Notes: generated from the sequence alone by a model not told the origin. DNA of 64,000 nucleotides from Streptococcus uberis (GCF_000785785.1 NZ_JRQN01000008.1:1-64000); one strand, 5' to 3'; shown: positions 29,671 through 39,750, numbered from the stretch's first letter. Made by a program: numbers and translations.

Positions 29671-31041
29671 TTAGTTAGTAAATTCCAATAAATCTACTAG
29701 TTTGTCAAGTTGCATTGAGTGACTGCCTTTCAGCAGAACTTGATCATTAGGAGATAACATCTCCTTAGTTAATTGGCAAAGTTGCTCAAATTGATCCTCA
29801 TTAGCATTCTTAGTAAAGAAGTAGACATGTCCAATTGGAAACATTTGACTTGCCAATTGTGATAGCTCTTGGATATCTTTTCCATAAAAAATCAGTGTAT
29901 CAATTTTTTCTGGGTTTAGACTCATAATTAGTTTGGAATGCAATGCGACAGCATCTTGCCCAAGTTCTTTCATATCTGCAAGCACAGCAATTTTCTTTCC
30001 ATCTGGGTTACTGGGAATATTAGAAAATGATTCTAAAACAAGTTGCATTGCAGTTGGATTGGCATTATATACGTCTGAGAGAATATCTGCACCATTATTA
30101 GCTTTTTTCCACTCAGTTCTATTTTTGGTCAATTGAACGGTTTCTAAAGCTTCAACAATATCTTCCTCTGCTACAGCTAATAATTTACCAACATAGGCTG
30201 CTATCATGGCATTTATCGCATTATATTTGCCCGATAATGGTAAGGTAAGTGGTCGAGCAAGGACATTAGTTGTAAAGGTTATGGAATTTTTATCTTCTTT
30301 TATGTCTTTGACAAAAATTTCTTGGTTCTCACCAAAACGAATTACCATCTGATTTTCTGGTAAGAATGGGTCAATAATTGAATCTCCAGGTACCAACAAA
30401 ATACCATGCGAATCCATACCATCAACAATCTGCATCTTTCCTTGAGCAATTTTTTCCCGAGAGCCAAAGAATTCAAGATGTGCTTCGGCAATAATTGTTA
30501 AAACTGCAATATGAGGACGAGCAATTTCCGAAAGCAAGTGAATATCCCCCATGTGATCTTGTCCCATTTCAAGCACAATTTTTTCCGTCTCATCTGGCAT
30601 ATGGAGAACTGTATAAGGCAATCCAATTTCGTTGTTATAATTCCCTTGTGTTTTGTATGTTTTATAAGTCGTTGCCAAAACTGCTTCAATCATATCTTTT
30701 GTACTAGTCTTGCCATTAGAACCTGTCACAGCAATAACATCAAGTCTCATTTTCTCGATATAGTATTTAGCTAAAAGTTGAAAAGCATGGAGACAGTCAT
30801 CCACCAAAATAAAAGGTTTTCCTGTAATTGGATATTCAGAGAAAGTTGCAACTGCACCGTTTTCAAAAGCTAAATCAATAAAACCGTGCCCATCTCGTTC
30901 ACCTTTTAAAGGTAAAAACAAATCTCCCTTTTTAATCTGGCGACTATCAAATTCTATCTGATTCAGAGGAACGTCATCAAATTCAGATACTGAATTTTTT
31001 GCCTCCACAACTTTAGCAATTTCATGTAATGATAATTTCAT
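29671..31041 (-). CDS. murF: UDP-N-acetylmuramoyl-tripeptide--D-alanyl-D-alanine ligase
   Basis: Last cytoplasmic step of peptidoglycan precursor synthesis: adds D-Ala-D-Ala to the UDP-MurNAc-tripeptide. 456 residues with the Mur ligase architecture: N-terminal substrate domain, ATP-binding VTGSNGKTSTKD (about residues 105-116), the central EMGQDHMGDI region, and a C-terminal domain with SDVYNANPTAM. It follows ddl, which makes the dipeptide it uses, although an unusual 295-base hairpin-containing gap separates the two genes. Confidence 0.95.
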   Translation of the reverse strand: MKLSLHEIAKVVEAKNSVSEFDDVPLNQIEFDSRQIKKGDLFLPLKGERDGHGFIDLAFENGAVATFSEYPITGKPFILVDDCLHAFQLLAKYYIEKMRLDVIAVTGSNGKTSTKDMIEAVLATTYKTYKTQGNYNNEIGLPYTVLHMPDETEKIVLEMGQDHMGDIHLLSEIARPHIAVLTIIAEAHLEFFGSREKIAQGKMQIVDGMDSHGILLVPGDSIIDPFLPENQMVIRFGENQEIFVKDIKEDKNSITFTTNVLARPLTLPLSGKYNAINAMIAAYVGKLLAVAEEDIVEALETVQLTKNRTEWKKANNGADILSDVYNANPTAMQLVLESFSNIPSNPDGKKIAVLADMKELGQDAVALHSKLIMSLNPEKIDTLIFYGKDIQELSQLASQMFPIGHVYFFTKNANEDQFEQLCQLTKEMLSPNDQVLLKGSHSMQLDKLVDLLEFTN

Positions 31042-31225
31042 TTTATTTCCTTCTTAATCGTATCGTCTGGACAGACTTTCCTACCATTATACCACATTTT
31101 TATTAATCTTCAGCATATTTAGAGAAAGCTACGATTAAATAGTTCTACTATTCTCGTAATAGTCTGAAACATAGAATATTCAATTATGACCTTTACATGT
31201 AGCATATTAAGTAATTGCGCATCAA

Positions 31226-31336
31226 AAAGAGTCTGGGACAAACTGATATACTCCCCTTATAGTAGACAGTGAAAAAAACAAAAATTCACTAGAAACTATA
31301 GGGAGTATATCACAGATTCTCAGACTCTTTTTTAGT
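31226..31336. repeat. 111-bp long inverted repeat, MITE-like
   Basis: The ends AAAGAGTCTG and CAGACTCTTT are inverted. Inside, GATATACTCCC pairs with GGGAGTATATC, then ATAGT with ACTAT and CAGTG/TCACT around a loop of A-rich sequence. The whole element sits between ddl (ending 31337) and murF. Its structure suggests a miniature inverted-repeat element or a folded IS end that also supplies a bidirectional terminator. Its outer GAGTCTGGGACA block is shared with the hairpin at 24034-24080. Confidence 0.65.
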
Positions 31337-32383
31337 TTAAATTAAGTGACTTTCACGTTCAATAAACTTCTCAACAGCTAATCGAACTAATTCTTCAATT
31401 AAATGAGAATAAGACAAACCCATATTTTCCCAAAGTAATGGATACATTGACCACTGTGTAAAACCTGGCATTGTATTCAATTCATTTAAATATATTTTCC
31501 CATCTTCTGTTAAAAAGAAATCACAACGAGAAAGTCCACATCCACCTAAAGCTTTGAAGGCTACTTGAGCATACATTCTCATCTCCTTAACAATCGCTGA
31601 ATCAACTTCAGCTGGGATAGCCATCATAATTTTGTTATCGATATATTTTGCTCTATAATCATAAAATGCAACATCTTTAACTACTTCGCCAGGTAATGTT
31701 GACTTCACATGAGAATTTCCTAACAAGCCAATTTCTATTTCACGAGCTACAAGTCCTTGTTCAATCAAGATTCGGCTATCATATTTCAAGGCTAACTCAA
31801 TAGCATCTCTTAACTCTATTTCTGTTTCAACTTTAGAAATCCCTACAGAGGAGCCCATGTTAGCAGGTTTAACAAAGATTGGATATTGCAATTTTTCTAA
31901 GGTTTCAGTAATGCAAACCTCTAAGTCATCACCATCAATGTAAACTGTAAATGCCACTTGTGGAATCCCTACAGAAGCTAGTACATGCTTAGTAGTAATT
32001 TTATCCATCGCAACACTTGAAGCTAAAATATTAGTTCCAACATATGGCATTTTCAAAACCTCTAGAAAGCCTTGGATTGAACCATCTTCTCCCATAGGTC
32101 CATGAAGCACAGGAAATACAACTGCATCTTGTTCATAAATATCACTGGCTTTGATAAGTTGTGACCAACTAATACTTTGATTAGTCATCAATTTAACATC
32201 CTTACCAGGTTGTTGATCAAATTCTTGTGTCTTGTAAAAATCGCCTACTTGAGAAATAAAATATGTTTTAACAAGAAATTTATCATAGTTTACAGCTCTC
32301 ATGACACTTTCTGCTGATAAAACTGAAACTTCCCGTTCAGCAGAACGACCACCATATAGTAAAACAAGGGTTTGTTTTGACAT
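31337..32383 (-). CDS. ddl: D-alanine--D-alanine ligase
   Basis: ATP-grasp enzyme joining two D-alanines for the peptidoglycan stem, 348 residues. Motifs: [14 protein letters not shown] at the N-terminus, [26 protein letters not shown] (ATP binding), and the metal-binding [10 protein letters not shown] near the C-terminus. The motif set is that of an ordinary D-Ala-D-Ala ligase; D-Ala-D-lactate specificity is not suggested. It belongs to the pbp2b-recR-ddl-murF run. Confidence 0.96.
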   Translation of the reverse strand: MSKQTLVLLYGGRSAEREVSVLSAESVMRAVNYDKFLVKTYFISQVGDFYKTQEFDQQPGKDVKLMTNQSISWSQLIKASDIYEQDAVVFPVLHGPMGEDGSIQGFLEVLKMPYVGTNILASSVAMDKITTKHVLASVGIPQVAFTVYIDGDDLEVCITETLEKLQYPIFVKPANMGSSVGISKVETEIELRDAIELALKYDSRILIEQGLVAREIEIGLLGNSHVKSTLPGEVVKDVAFYDYRAKYIDNKIMMAIPAEVDSAIVKEMRMYAQVAFKALGGCGLSRCDFFLTEDGKIYLNELNTMPGFTQWSMYPLLWENMGLSYSHLIEELVRLAVEKFIERESHLI

Positions 32384-32504
32384 TGTTATTCTTCCTATCT
32401 GATTAATTTCTCCTAATTATATCAGAAAATGAATGGCATTTCAAAAACTATTAGAAAAGATAAAAAGAAGAAAGTAAGAAGTGACCTTCATACTTTCTTC
32501 TTTA

Positions 32505-33100
32505 TTAAAGCTCTGTTCGATTTTCAATAGCTCGAAGTAAAGTCACTTCATCCGCATATTCTATATCTGAACCAACTGCTAATCCTCTTGCTAAACGGGT
32601 TACTTTAATACCCGCTGGTTTCAATACTCTAGATATATACATCGAGGTGCTTCGCCATCAGCAGTAGCATTGGTGGCAACAATAACTTCTGTAACTTTTC
32701 CATCCATTAAACGTGTTATCAATGGTTTTAAGTTAATATCATCTGGACCAACACCATTCATTGGTGAGATAAGACCATGCAAAACATGATATAAACCTTG
32801 ATATTCTTGAATTTTTTCCATTGCCGAAACATCTTTTGATTCTTCTACCACAAGAATGACTTCTTGCTGTCGATTTGGATCAGTGCAGATACCACATGGG
32901 TCATCATCTGTCAAATTACCACAAATAGAGCAATAGGTTAATTCACGTTTTGCAGCTAATAAATTCTTTGCAAAATCATTGACATCCTCATCACTCATTC
33001 CAATTGTATAAAATGCTAAGCGCGTCGCCGTTTTGATACCGATTCCTGGCAGTTTTGAATAACTATCTATTAATTTTGCTATGGGGGTTGGATATAACAC
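32505..33100 (-). CDS. recR: recombination protein RecR, frameshifted
   Basis: RecR acts with RecO and RecF to load RecA at gaps. Motifs: helix-hairpin-helix [14 protein letters not shown], a C4 zinc finger (CSICGN...CGICTD) and a Toprim domain (LVVEESKDV). The frame is lost at about 32648: DGEAPRCIY should be [15 protein letters not shown]. With one base restored (T to TT on plus) the frame runs to a stop at 32505, ending RAIENRTEL, for 198 residues, exactly the family length. The gene follows pbp2b by 14 bases. Confidence 0.95.
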
Positions 33101-33114
33101 TTTTGGGCTCCTTC

Positions 33115-35214
33115 TTATTTTTTATACTTATTCATATATTCTGAAATAATATCTCGTGCCATAAATTGATGTGATTTCGTTAATGAATCTAAAGCATGAG
33201 GATACATGATGGCCACTGCAATTTGTGGATCATGACTCGGTCCATATGCAACAACATTTAAATTATAAGTATCGAGAGTATTACCATTATTATCTTTTAT
33301 ATAAGTTTCAGCAGTACCTGTTTTAGCACTAATCGTGACATTTGTACCTAATAGACCCTTACCAGTTGCAAATCCACTCGGACTGTTAACAACTTGGAAA
33401 AAGCCTTCCTGAAGTAAGGCTAACTCTTTCTCGGAAATATTTACTCTATTTAATTCTTTTCCTGTTACAGTCTGACTTAATTGTCCTAAATTATCTGTTC
33501 CAGTTTTTACTGAATTCTCTTTTTCTTCATAGATACCTTCAACTAAATGAGGGGCAATTCGCTTGCCTCCATTTGCAATTGTCGAAACATATTGAGCAAG
33601 TTGCATCGTCGTGTAGTTATCATATTGTCCAAAAGATTCTGTAACAACATTTGAAACGGTATAATCTTTAGTCAAAAAACCTAAGGATTCACCAGGCAAA
33701 TCAACCCCCGTACTTGTACCAAGTCCAAATTCTGCATATGTTTTTCTCAACTTGGACATTGCTGTTTTCATACCATCTGTTGTAAGGCTCATTCCAGTAT
33801 GGTAATCCTGGCCCATCATTTTCAATGCTACTTGAACCATATACGTATTTGAAGAATATTCCAATGCTTGCACAGCTGAAATATTTTGTTGTCCTGCAGT
33901 AAACCAAGAATTAATTGGTTTTGAATTTCCAAATTGAATAGATTGGTCAGTTAAAATTTGATTGCCTGAGATAGCACCGTTTTCCCAACCAGAAGCCAAG
34001 GTAGCACCTTTGACTACGGATCCTGGCGTAAAGACATTTGTAATTGTTCCCAAAGCATTTTTTTGCAGTTGGTTTGTCTCAGGGTCATGAACTAAGCCTG
34101 TCATTGCAAGTACTGAGCCTGTTTTGGGATTAATTGCTACTGCATAAGCCCCTTCTGAGTACTTACCAGATCCAGAATTTATTTCAGCTTCTAAATATTT
34201 TTTCACGATATTATCAACATCTTTTTGAAAATCTGTGGAAATTGATAATTTAATATTTTTCCCCGCCTTACCTTGACGTTTGATCTGATTGGAAATAATT
34301 TTGCCTGATTTAGTTGTTCGAATTTGTCTAATGCCATGCTGACCTTGTAAAACAGTCTCATAAGCTTTTTCTAAATATGACGTTCCGACGCGATCATTCA
34401 ATGAATAACCTTTTTTAATATACTTTGTCGCTTCTTCTTGCGGTAGTCCAGCCTCACGACTAGAAACTTGCCCAATAATCGAACTTAAACTTGCCTCTTC
34501 AACTTTCCGATTCCAATCCGTACTAACAGTTATACCAGGTAACTTTGCCTTATTGGCAACGAGATAAGCAATTTCTTCTTCACTTAATTCTTCTGTTTTA
34601 AGCGTGATTGTATCAAACGTTGCAATACTATTCATTTGATTAAAAATAGCGATTTCTTTTAAATCATTCACTGAATAATCAAGTTTTTTATCATTTAGCA
34701 TGGCAACAGCATTTTTATAGACTTGACTTTCCTTTAAGTTATTTCCATAATTATCAAATTTCTTATTTTTAGGCATTTTTGCAACAACTTTTGCATAGTT
34801 TGATGGATCAGCCAAATAATAATCAATTTTTGCTCGATGCGAAACTGTCCTTTCTGGATACCTAACATATGCAGATAATTCTTTGACTAATTGTTTCATC
34901 TTATTTGCACTTAACTTAGGACTTCGTGTAAATGTTACGACATCCTTAATGTCATTTGAAACTAATATCTTACCATCACTATCAAATATCTTTCCTCTGG
35001 GATTTGATGATTTGATTGTATAGACGGTAGAAGACTTTAATTTCGCATCATAAAAGGCTTTGTCTTGTATTTGCATATTTGCTAAACGAAGAATTAAAGC
35101 AATAAAAAGTAACACAATTATCAAAAAAAGGATATGGATTCGATTAGTTATACTAGCTGTTTTCTTTACAAATTTTATCGATTCAAATTTATTTTTGATG
35201 ACCAAATCCTCCAA
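33115..35214 (-). CDS. pbp2b: penicillin-binding protein 2B (class B transpeptidase)
   Basis: Essential elongation transpeptidase of ovoid cocci. 699 residues: short cytoplasmic tail, one transmembrane helix (about residues 27-48), a dimerisation/pedestal domain, and the transpeptidase domain with SVVK (catalytic Ser399), SSNTYM and [10 protein letters not shown]. The motifs are of the ordinary form; whether substitutions affect beta-lactam binding cannot be judged without alignment. It leads the run pbp2b-recR-ddl-murF, whose order is conserved in streptococci. Confidence 0.95.
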   Translation of the reverse strand: MEDLVIKNKFESIKFVKKTASITNRIHILFLIIVLLFIALILRLANMQIQDKAFYDAKLKSSTVYTIKSSNPRGKIFDSDGKILVSNDIKDVVTFTRSPKLSANKMKQLVKELSAYVRYPERTVSHRAKIDYYLADPSNYAKVVAKMPKNKKFDNYGNNLKESQVYKNAVAMLNDKKLDYSVNDLKEIAIFNQMNSIATFDTITLKTEELSEEEIAYLVANKAKLPGITVSTDWNRKVEEASLSSIIGQVSSREAGLPQEEATKYIKKGYSLNDRVGTSYLEKAYETVLQGQHGIRQIRTTKSGKIISNQIKRQGKAGKNIKLSISTDFQKDVDNIVKKYLEAEINSGSGKYSEGAYAVAINPKTGSVLAMTGLVHDPETNQLQKNALGTITNVFTPGSVVKGATLASGWENGAISGNQILTDQSIQFGNSKPINSWFTAGQQNISAVQALEYSSNTYMVQVALKMMGQDYHTGMSLTTDGMKTAMSKLRKTYAEFGLGTSTGVDLPGESLGFLTKDYTVSNVVTESFGQYDNYTTMQLAQYVSTIANGGKRIAPHLVEGIYEEKENSVKTGTDNLGQLSQTVTGKELNRVNISEKELALLQEGFFQVVNSPSGFATGKGLLGTNVTISAKTGTAETYIKDNNGNTLDTYNLNVVAYGPSHDPQIAVAIMYPHALDSLTKSHQFMARDIISEYMNKYKK

Positions 35215-35239
35215 TTCACTATCCTTATTATTTTAACAT

Positions 35240-35272
35240 AAAAAATAAGGCCGAGAATAAAATCTCGGTCAA
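35240..35272 (-). terminator. terminator of the formate/nitrite transporter gene
   Basis: CCGAGA (35250-35255) pairs with TCTCGG (35264-35269) and T-rich sequence follows on the minus strand. It separates the transporter gene from pbp2b. Confidence 0.75.
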
Positions 35273-35293
35273 AAAATTTTTAAGACATTGTTA

Positions 35294-36064
35294 TCAATCT
35301 TCTTTTGGGTGATTGAATGCAAGATAATAAAACAAGCTAACAAAAACGGCTCCGCCAATGATATTCCCAAGGTAAACAAAGATGAAATTTTTGATAAAAT
35401 CTAGCCAACTTGCCCCATTTTCAAAAATTGCTGCCGGGATAATAAATGCATTGGCAACACTATGCTGAAAGCCTAATGCAACAAATGTCATTACAGGAAA
35501 CCAAATACCTAAAATTTTACCACTGGCATCTTTTGCTGCATAATTTAGCCATAATGCTAAACCTACAAACCAGTTACAGCCGATCCCTGAAACAAAGGCC
35601 TGAAGCGGACTCGCTGCTATTTTTGCATGGGCCACTTCGATAACTTCCTTTTTAAAAATTCCTGTGGATGTTAAGCCTAAAAAATGACCAAATACATAAG
35701 CAACAAAAAAGGCGCCAACAAGGTTGAACAAGGTAATGACCAACCAGTTTTTAAGTAATTCTTGAAAGGATACTTTTTTAGCAAAATAAGCTGCTGATAC
35801 TGCCATCATATTTCCAGTAATTAGTTCACCACCAGCCATTAGTATGATAATTAAGCCAATAGGAAAGGCACTAGCTCCTAATATACTCGAAAAACTACCA
35901 AATACTTCAAGACCACTTGCTGCAATTCGAACATAAAGAAGGTAGCCTAAGCTAATCATCGCTCCCCCAATAAAACCTAAAATAGCCTTTGCTAGAAAGT
36001 TTTTTTCAATTTTATGGTAACCTATTTCAATTGTTGATTCCAAAATCATTTCAGGACTTTTCAT
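35294..36064 (-). CDS. formate/nitrite transporter (FNT) family protein
   Basis: 256 residues, six to seven helices, of the pentameric FocA/NirC channel family. The N-terminal MKSPEMILESTIEIGYHKI, the first half-helix region and the GELITGNMM motif, together with the later FVALGFQHSVANAF motif (conserved His), are typical. Formate from pyruvate formate-lyase is the most likely substrate in a fermenting streptococcus, but this is inferred. It is monocistronic by the flanking signals. Confidence 0.88.
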   Translation of the reverse strand: MKSPEMILESTIEIGYHKIEKNFLAKAILGFIGGAMISLGYLLYVRIAASGLEVFGSFSSILGASAFPIGLIIILMAGGELITGNMMAVSAAYFAKKVSFQELLKNWLVITLFNLVGAFFVAYVFGHFLGLTSTGIFKKEVIEVAHAKIAASPLQAFVSGIGCNWFVGLALWLNYAAKDASGKILGIWFPVMTFVALGFQHSVANAFIIPAAIFENGASWLDFIKNFIFVYLGNIIGGAVFVSLFYYLAFNHPKED

Positions 36065-36175
36065 ATTTATCTCCTATTGTTACAAAACTCACAAATGCAT
36101 TAACTAATATACCAGTAAAATAAAAAAAAATGCAAGCCCTTCCAGTAAGAATGCTTACATTATTTAAAATATTTC

Positions 36176-36712
36176 TTAAATCAATTTGAATCCCATTTTT
36201 TTCACTAGAGTATCCCAAAGTGTCAAAGCAAGGTAAAAGTCAACCAAACCATGAATAAAAGTTCCTAAACCAACCAATAAAAAAATTGACCAAACATAAG
36301 CCAAATCACTCGCTTGTCCATTAATAAATAGCAAAACAACTAGAAATTCGGCCAATCCATGAATAATATTAATCGTTATAGCAAACGGCAGATCTTTTAA
36401 AGGCGACTGAAGTTTAGTTGCGTTTTTCTTTAGATAAAGCGCTGCTATTATTGTAAACACAATATGAGAAAAGGCTCTTAAAACAATAATAAACGGAAAT
36501 CCAGCTAGAAAGAAGCCTAAAGTTGTACCCAAGCAAACAAATATTGCAACCGGTAATGAAATGAAAGTTGCTAAGAAAAGAGGAACATGGCTAGCAAGGG
36601 TATAAGATGATGGGCCAATAATAATTTTTATCGGCATTATCATAGGAATTAAAATTCCAAAAGCAACTAGAATAGATGAATATGCAATAGTTTGTGTTGT
36701 TTTATTAGTCAT
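36176..36712 (-). CDS. niaX: niacin ECF transporter S component NiaX
   Basis: A 178-residue, six-helix membrane protein of the ECF S-component type, which captures a vitamin and works with the shared EcfAA'T module encoded elsewhere. Recognition is by overall pattern (TIAYSSILVAFGILIPMI and the HGLVDFYLAL end) and by its place directly next to the niacin regulator gene niaR. It has its own promoter inside the palindrome between niaR and niaX, so it is likely repressed by NiaR when niacin is plentiful. Confidence 0.85.
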   Translation of the reverse strand: MTNKTTQTIAYSSILVAFGILIPMIMPIKIIIGPSSYTLASHVPLFLATFISLPVAIFVCLGTTLGFFLAGFPFIIVLRAFSHIVFTIIAALYLKKNATKLQSPLKDLPFAITINIIHGLAEFLVVLLFINGQASDLAYVWSIFLLVGLGTFIHGLVDFYLALTLWDTLVKKMGFKLI

Positions 36713-36732
36713 AAATACTCCTTCTGACTAAT

Positions 36733-36780
36733 ATTATAAGCCAAAACAATTACAAGTGTCAAGACACTTGTAATTGTTTT
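36733..36780 (-). promoter_or_regulatory. niaX promoter within an 18-bp palindrome (candidate NiaR operator)
   Basis: Arms 36743-36760 and 36763-36780 are perfectly complementary over 18 bp with a 2-nt centre. On the minus strand the -35 TTGACA (36757-36762) spans the centre of the palindrome, and TATAAT (36733-36738) follows after 18 bases. The inner AGTGTC-AA-GACACT resembles the GACAC-rich palindromes of NiaR operators. Because the palindrome begins at the niaR stop codon, it may also fold in the niaR mRNA. Confidence 0.7.
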
Positions 36781-37301
36781 TAGTTGTTTTGATATAAAAT
36801 ATTCCTTTTTGCTAATTCTTTTTTTATCTTATCAAAACTTTCCTTATCTGGGGATGAAATGAGGTGACTATGTAAACCATTTGTTAATGAAGATAATAAC
36901 TCAGCTTGAGCATTAGTAATCTTAGTCATAAAGTCACTGATATCTTCTTTAGTCTTTATATTTAAAGATGCAACTATCATACCATAAATAGGGTGTTCTA
37001 TTTCAACCGTCAAAATGGATCCACCATTTGCTATAATGATTTCTAATTCTTCTTGAGTTTCTTTGTTGCTATGTTGGCAAACAATTCTACCCTTAAAATC
37101 ATTCGTAAGCAAAAATTGATTGAAAATATAGCCTCTTGGTGTTGATAAGATATCATGCTTTGAAGCTCTTAATATTGCAATATCTCCTACAATAATTTGT
37201 CTGCTTACACCAAGTTCTTCCGCAAGATAAGATGCAGACAAAGTCTTTTCACTATTTTCTAACATTTCTAAAATCTGCTGTCTACGCTCATTAGCTTTCA
37301 T
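36780..37301 (-). CDS. niaR: NiaR niacin-responsive transcriptional repressor
   Basis: 173 residues from ATG 37301 (MKANERRQQILEMLE), preceded by GAGG. The N-terminal winged helix (ASYLAEELGVSRQIIVGDIAILR) is of the HTH_11 type. The C-terminal 3H domain has three conserved histidines in VCQHS, EHPIYG and LHSHL, the likely metal/niacin site. The family represses niacin uptake and NAD synthesis genes; here the obvious target is the adjacent niaX, with which it shares orientation. Confidence 0.9.
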   Translation of the reverse strand: MKANERRQQILEMLENSEKTLSASYLAEELGVSRQIIVGDIAILRASKHDILSTPRGYIFNQFLLTNDFKGRIVCQHSNKETQEELEIIIANGGSILTVEIEHPIYGMIVASLNIKTKEDISDFMTKITNAQAELLSSLTNGLHSHLISSPDKESFDKIKKELAKRNILYQNN

Positions 37302-37360
37302 TAAAGCAACCTCACTTTCTATAACATCATACCATAAAACATTTAGAGATGATAAGAAAT

Positions 37361-37392
37361 AAAAAGAAAAATCAAGCAATAAGCCTGATTTT
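37361..37392 (-). terminator. gpmA terminator
   Basis: AAAATCAAGC (37367-37376) pairs, with one G-U, with GCCTGATTTT (37383-37392); TTTTTCTTTTT follows on the minus strand. It lies directly after the gpmA stop. Confidence 0.75.
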
Positions 37393-37397
37393 CACTT

Positions 37398-38090
37398 TTA
37401 TTTACCTAAGTAGTACTCAGCCGTAAGGTTTAGTTTTTCATCGAATTCGAATACTAATGGTGGGAAATTAGGAATTTCAACATCCATGATTTCGTCATCC
37501 GACAATTGTTTAATATGTTTAACAAGGGCACGAATAGAGTTACCGTGTGCACCAACGAAAACATTTTTGCCATCTACTAAAGCTGGAGCAATTTTGTCTT
37601 CCCAGAAAGGTAAAGCACGTTCTAATGTTACTTTTAAGTTTTCTGCATCAGGAATAACTGAATTATCAAGATGTGCATAACGACGATCTGTATGAGCTGA
37701 ATGCTCATCATCTACTGCCATATTTGGAGGCAATACATCATATGAACGACGCCAAATGTGAACTTGATCATCACCAAATTCTTCAGCAGCTTCTGCTTTG
37801 TTTTTACCAGTTAAGCCACCGTAATGACGTTCATTTAAACGCCAAGATTTTTCAGTTGGTACCCAAAGTTGATCAGAGTATTCAAGTGCAAGATTTGTTG
37901 TTTTAATGGCACGTTTAAGTACTGATGTAAAAGCTAAGTCAAACTCAATTCCAGCTTCTTTAATTAATTTACCAGCATCAATTGCTTGTTGAGTTCCTTT
38001 TTCTGATAGATCAACATCAGCCCAACCAGTGAAGAGGTTAGCTTTGTTCCATTCTGACTCACCGTGGCGAGCGAAAACCAATTTTACCAT
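37398..38090 (-). CDS. gpmA: 2,3-bisphosphoglycerate-dependent phosphoglycerate mutase
   Basis: Glycolytic interconversion of 3- and 2-phosphoglycerate. 230 residues with the phosphohistidine motif [10 protein letters not shown] near the N-terminus, the ERHYGGLTG loop, and the second active-site histidine in VGAHGNSIR. Its codon usage looks like that of a highly expressed gene, and it has a strong GGAGAT ribosome binding site. It is flanked by its own terminator and is likely constitutive. Confidence 0.97.
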   Translation of the reverse strand: MVKLVFARHGESEWNKANLFTGWADVDLSEKGTQQAIDAGKLIKEAGIEFDLAFTSVLKRAIKTTNLALEYSDQLWVPTEKSWRLNERHYGGLTGKNKAEAAEEFGDDQVHIWRRSYDVLPPNMAVDDEHSAHTDRRYAHLDNSVIPDAENLKVTLERALPFWEDKIAPALVDGKNVFVGAHGNSIRALVKHIKQLSDDEIMDVEIPNFPPLVFEFDEKLNLTAEYYLGK

Positions 38091-38263
38091 TAGTAATTAT
38101 CTCCTTTTATTTTAGGTTTAAACCTAGTACTCTACTATTTTACAAAAAATAGGGTAAAAAAGCTAGTGGATTCTTAGAGATTTTGAAAATGCTCTGCTAT
38201 TATCATGAAAATACCATAATGTTCGGAATTATTTTTTAAACAGTACTTTTTTTCATTTTTATC

Positions 38264-38292
38264 TTGTCATTCTCTAAGTCTAGTGATAGAAT
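38264..38292 (+). promoter_or_regulatory. pyrD promoter
   Basis: TTGTCA (38264-38269) and TAGAAT (38287-38292) are 17 bases apart, 33 bases before the start codon. There is no PyrR-type attenuator between promoter and gene. Confidence 0.55.
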
Positions 38293-38324
38293 AGAAAAAA
38301 ATTTGCCAAAATTTGGAGGATATT

Positions 38325-39260
38325 ATGATTTCAACTGCAACAAAAATTGCCAACTTTGAATTTGCTAACTGCTTAATGAATGCCGCCGGTGTCTATTGCA
38401 TGACCAAAAAAGAATTGCTCACAATTGAGCACTCTCAAGCCGGCTCATTTGTAACTAAAACGGGTACCTTAGAAAAAAGAGAGGGCAACCCCGAGCCACG
38501 CTATGCAGTAACTGAATTCGGTTCAATTAATTCTATGGGATTACCAAACTTAGGGTTTCATTATTATTTAGATTTCCTGATTGAATTGTCAAAAGATTCA
38601 ACTAGCAAAAATCATTTTCTATCTGTAGTCGGAGTATCACCTGAAGATACTCACACCATCTTAAAAGCTATCCAGGAATCAGATTATCAAGGCTTGGTTG
38701 AATTGAACTTATCTTGTCCAAATGTTCCTGGAAAACCTCAAATTGCTTACGATTTTGAAACCACCTCACAATTATTAGCAGAAATCTTCTCCTACTTCAC
38801 TAAACCACTTGGAGTAAAATTACCACCTTATTTTGACATTGTACATTTTGATCAAGCAGCTGAAGTCTTTAACCAGTTCCCTATAAAATTTGTTAACTGC
38901 GTTAATTCGATTGGAAACGGCCTTGTAATTGACGATGAAAGGGTTATTATAAAGCCTAAAAATGGTTTTGGTGGTATTGGTGGAGATTACATAAAACCAA
39001 CTGCTTTAGCCAATGTACATGCTTTTTATCAACGACTAAACCCGTCTATACAAATTGTTGGCACAGGAGGAGTGAAATCCGGGCGAGATGCATTTGAACA
39101 TATTCTTTGTGGCGCGAGTATGGTTCAAATCGGCACTGCTTTACAAGAAGAAGGACCTGAAATTTTTGAACGTATAACTGAAGAATTGAAAGAAATAATG
39201 AAAGAAAAAGGCTATCAAAGCTTAGATGATTTTCATGGAAAACTCAATTATATCAACTAG
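38325..39260 (+). CDS. pyrD: dihydroorotate dehydrogenase, class 1A (fumarate)
   Basis: Oxidises dihydroorotate to orotate in pyrimidine synthesis; class 1A enzymes use fumarate and FMN and are soluble dimers. ATG 38325 follows GGAGG with a five-base gap, giving 311 residues, the length of the lactococcal/streptococcal A-type enzyme. Features: [12 protein letters not shown], the KREGNPEPR loop, the active-site Cys in [11 protein letters not shown], and FMN-phosphate binding [11 protein letters not shown]. It is separate from other pyr genes. Confidence 0.95.
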   Translation: MISTATKIANFEFANCLMNAAGVYCMTKKELLTIEHSQAGSFVTKTGTLEKREGNPEPRYAVTEFGSINSMGLPNLGFHYYLDFLIELSKDSTSKNHFLSVVGVSPEDTHTILKAIQESDYQGLVELNLSCPNVPGKPQIAYDFETTSQLLAEIFSYFTKPLGVKLPPYFDIVHFDQAAEVFNQFPIKFVNCVNSIGNGLVIDDERVIIKPKNGFGGIGGDYIKPTALANVHAFYQRLNPSIQIVGTGGVKSGRDAFEHILCGASMVQIGTALQEEGPEIFERITEELKEIMKEKGYQSLDDFHGKLNYIN

Positions 39261-39567
39261 ATCAAGTTTAGAAGTTTTTTGAAACTTAGTCTAAAAAGTA
39301 AGGCATTACATATCCGGGAGAAATAAGGGTTTGTACTGTGAAACTATTGCTCTAGAGTTCTTTTCTATGTAGTAAAAATGGCTGATATACTTATTGTCAG
39401 CCATTTCCGGAAAATTTTGGCAGAATTAGTTCAATGGACTAATTCTTTGTGATCCTTGAAATAAAAAGCGAGGGTCTAAAATTTTAACAATGGAATTCCA
39501 AAGGAAGTCCCCTGTATCCAGACCACCAAGAAAAGTGAAGACAAATGACTTTGTCTTCACTCTGAGA
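39261..39567. other. intergenic region with hairpins and a coding-like fragment
   Basis: No complete gene. It contains a hairpin AAATGGCTGA/TCAGCCATTT (39376-39385 and 39397-39406) and a perfect 12-bp terminator stem at 39534-39561. On the minus strand an open stretch ending at 39426 reads FLGGLDTGDFLWNSIVKILD and continues DPRFLFQGSQRISPLN. That fragment has no start codon of its own and may be a gene remnant or part of a repeat. Confidence 0.5.
39534..39561 (-). terminator. terminator of the pmtA operon
   Basis: A perfect 12-bp stem (arms 39534-39545 and 39550-39561) with a 4-nt loop is followed by TTTTCTT on the minus strand. A second palindrome, GAGACTACTT/AAGTAGTCTC, overlaps the stop codon of the 60-residue gene just upstream. 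Confidence 0.75.
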
Positions 39568-39750
39568 CTACTTAAAGTAGTCTCTTTTATATTTAGTCGA
39601 CTCATCTAATTGTGAATCATCACTTAGTTCAACTATATCATCATTATTTTTTGGCTTTCCTTTTATAAAATAAATATCTGATAATTTAATAAGAGCAACA
39701 ATTTTGACAATTGAAAAAAGAGCTAAACCAATTAAAGCAAGTTCAAACAT
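39568..39750 (-). CDS. small single-helix membrane protein downstream of pmtA
   Basis: 60 residues, supported by AGAGGTG seven bases before ATG 39750. One hydrophobic helix covers about residues 4-27, followed by a short basic stretch and an acidic, Asp/Ser-rich tail (VELSDDSQLDES). It lies 67 bases after pmtA with no terminator between, and the operon terminator comes directly after it, so it is probably cotranscribed with the metal ATPase. I do not recognise a family. A role as an accessory or regulatory peptide of the transporter is only an inference. Confidence 0.6.
   Translation of the reverse strand: MFELALIGLALFSIVKIVALIKLSDIYFIKGKPKNNDDIVELSDDSQLDESTKYKRDYFK

Noticed and set aside
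30495..30774. Several overlapping frames of 63-87 codons inside murF
   Set aside because: All are shadows of the murF reading frame with no ribosome binding sites.
36743..36780. Palindrome as a CRISPR repeat or attachment site
   Set aside because: It occurs once, is flanked by two genes of one regulon and contains a promoter.
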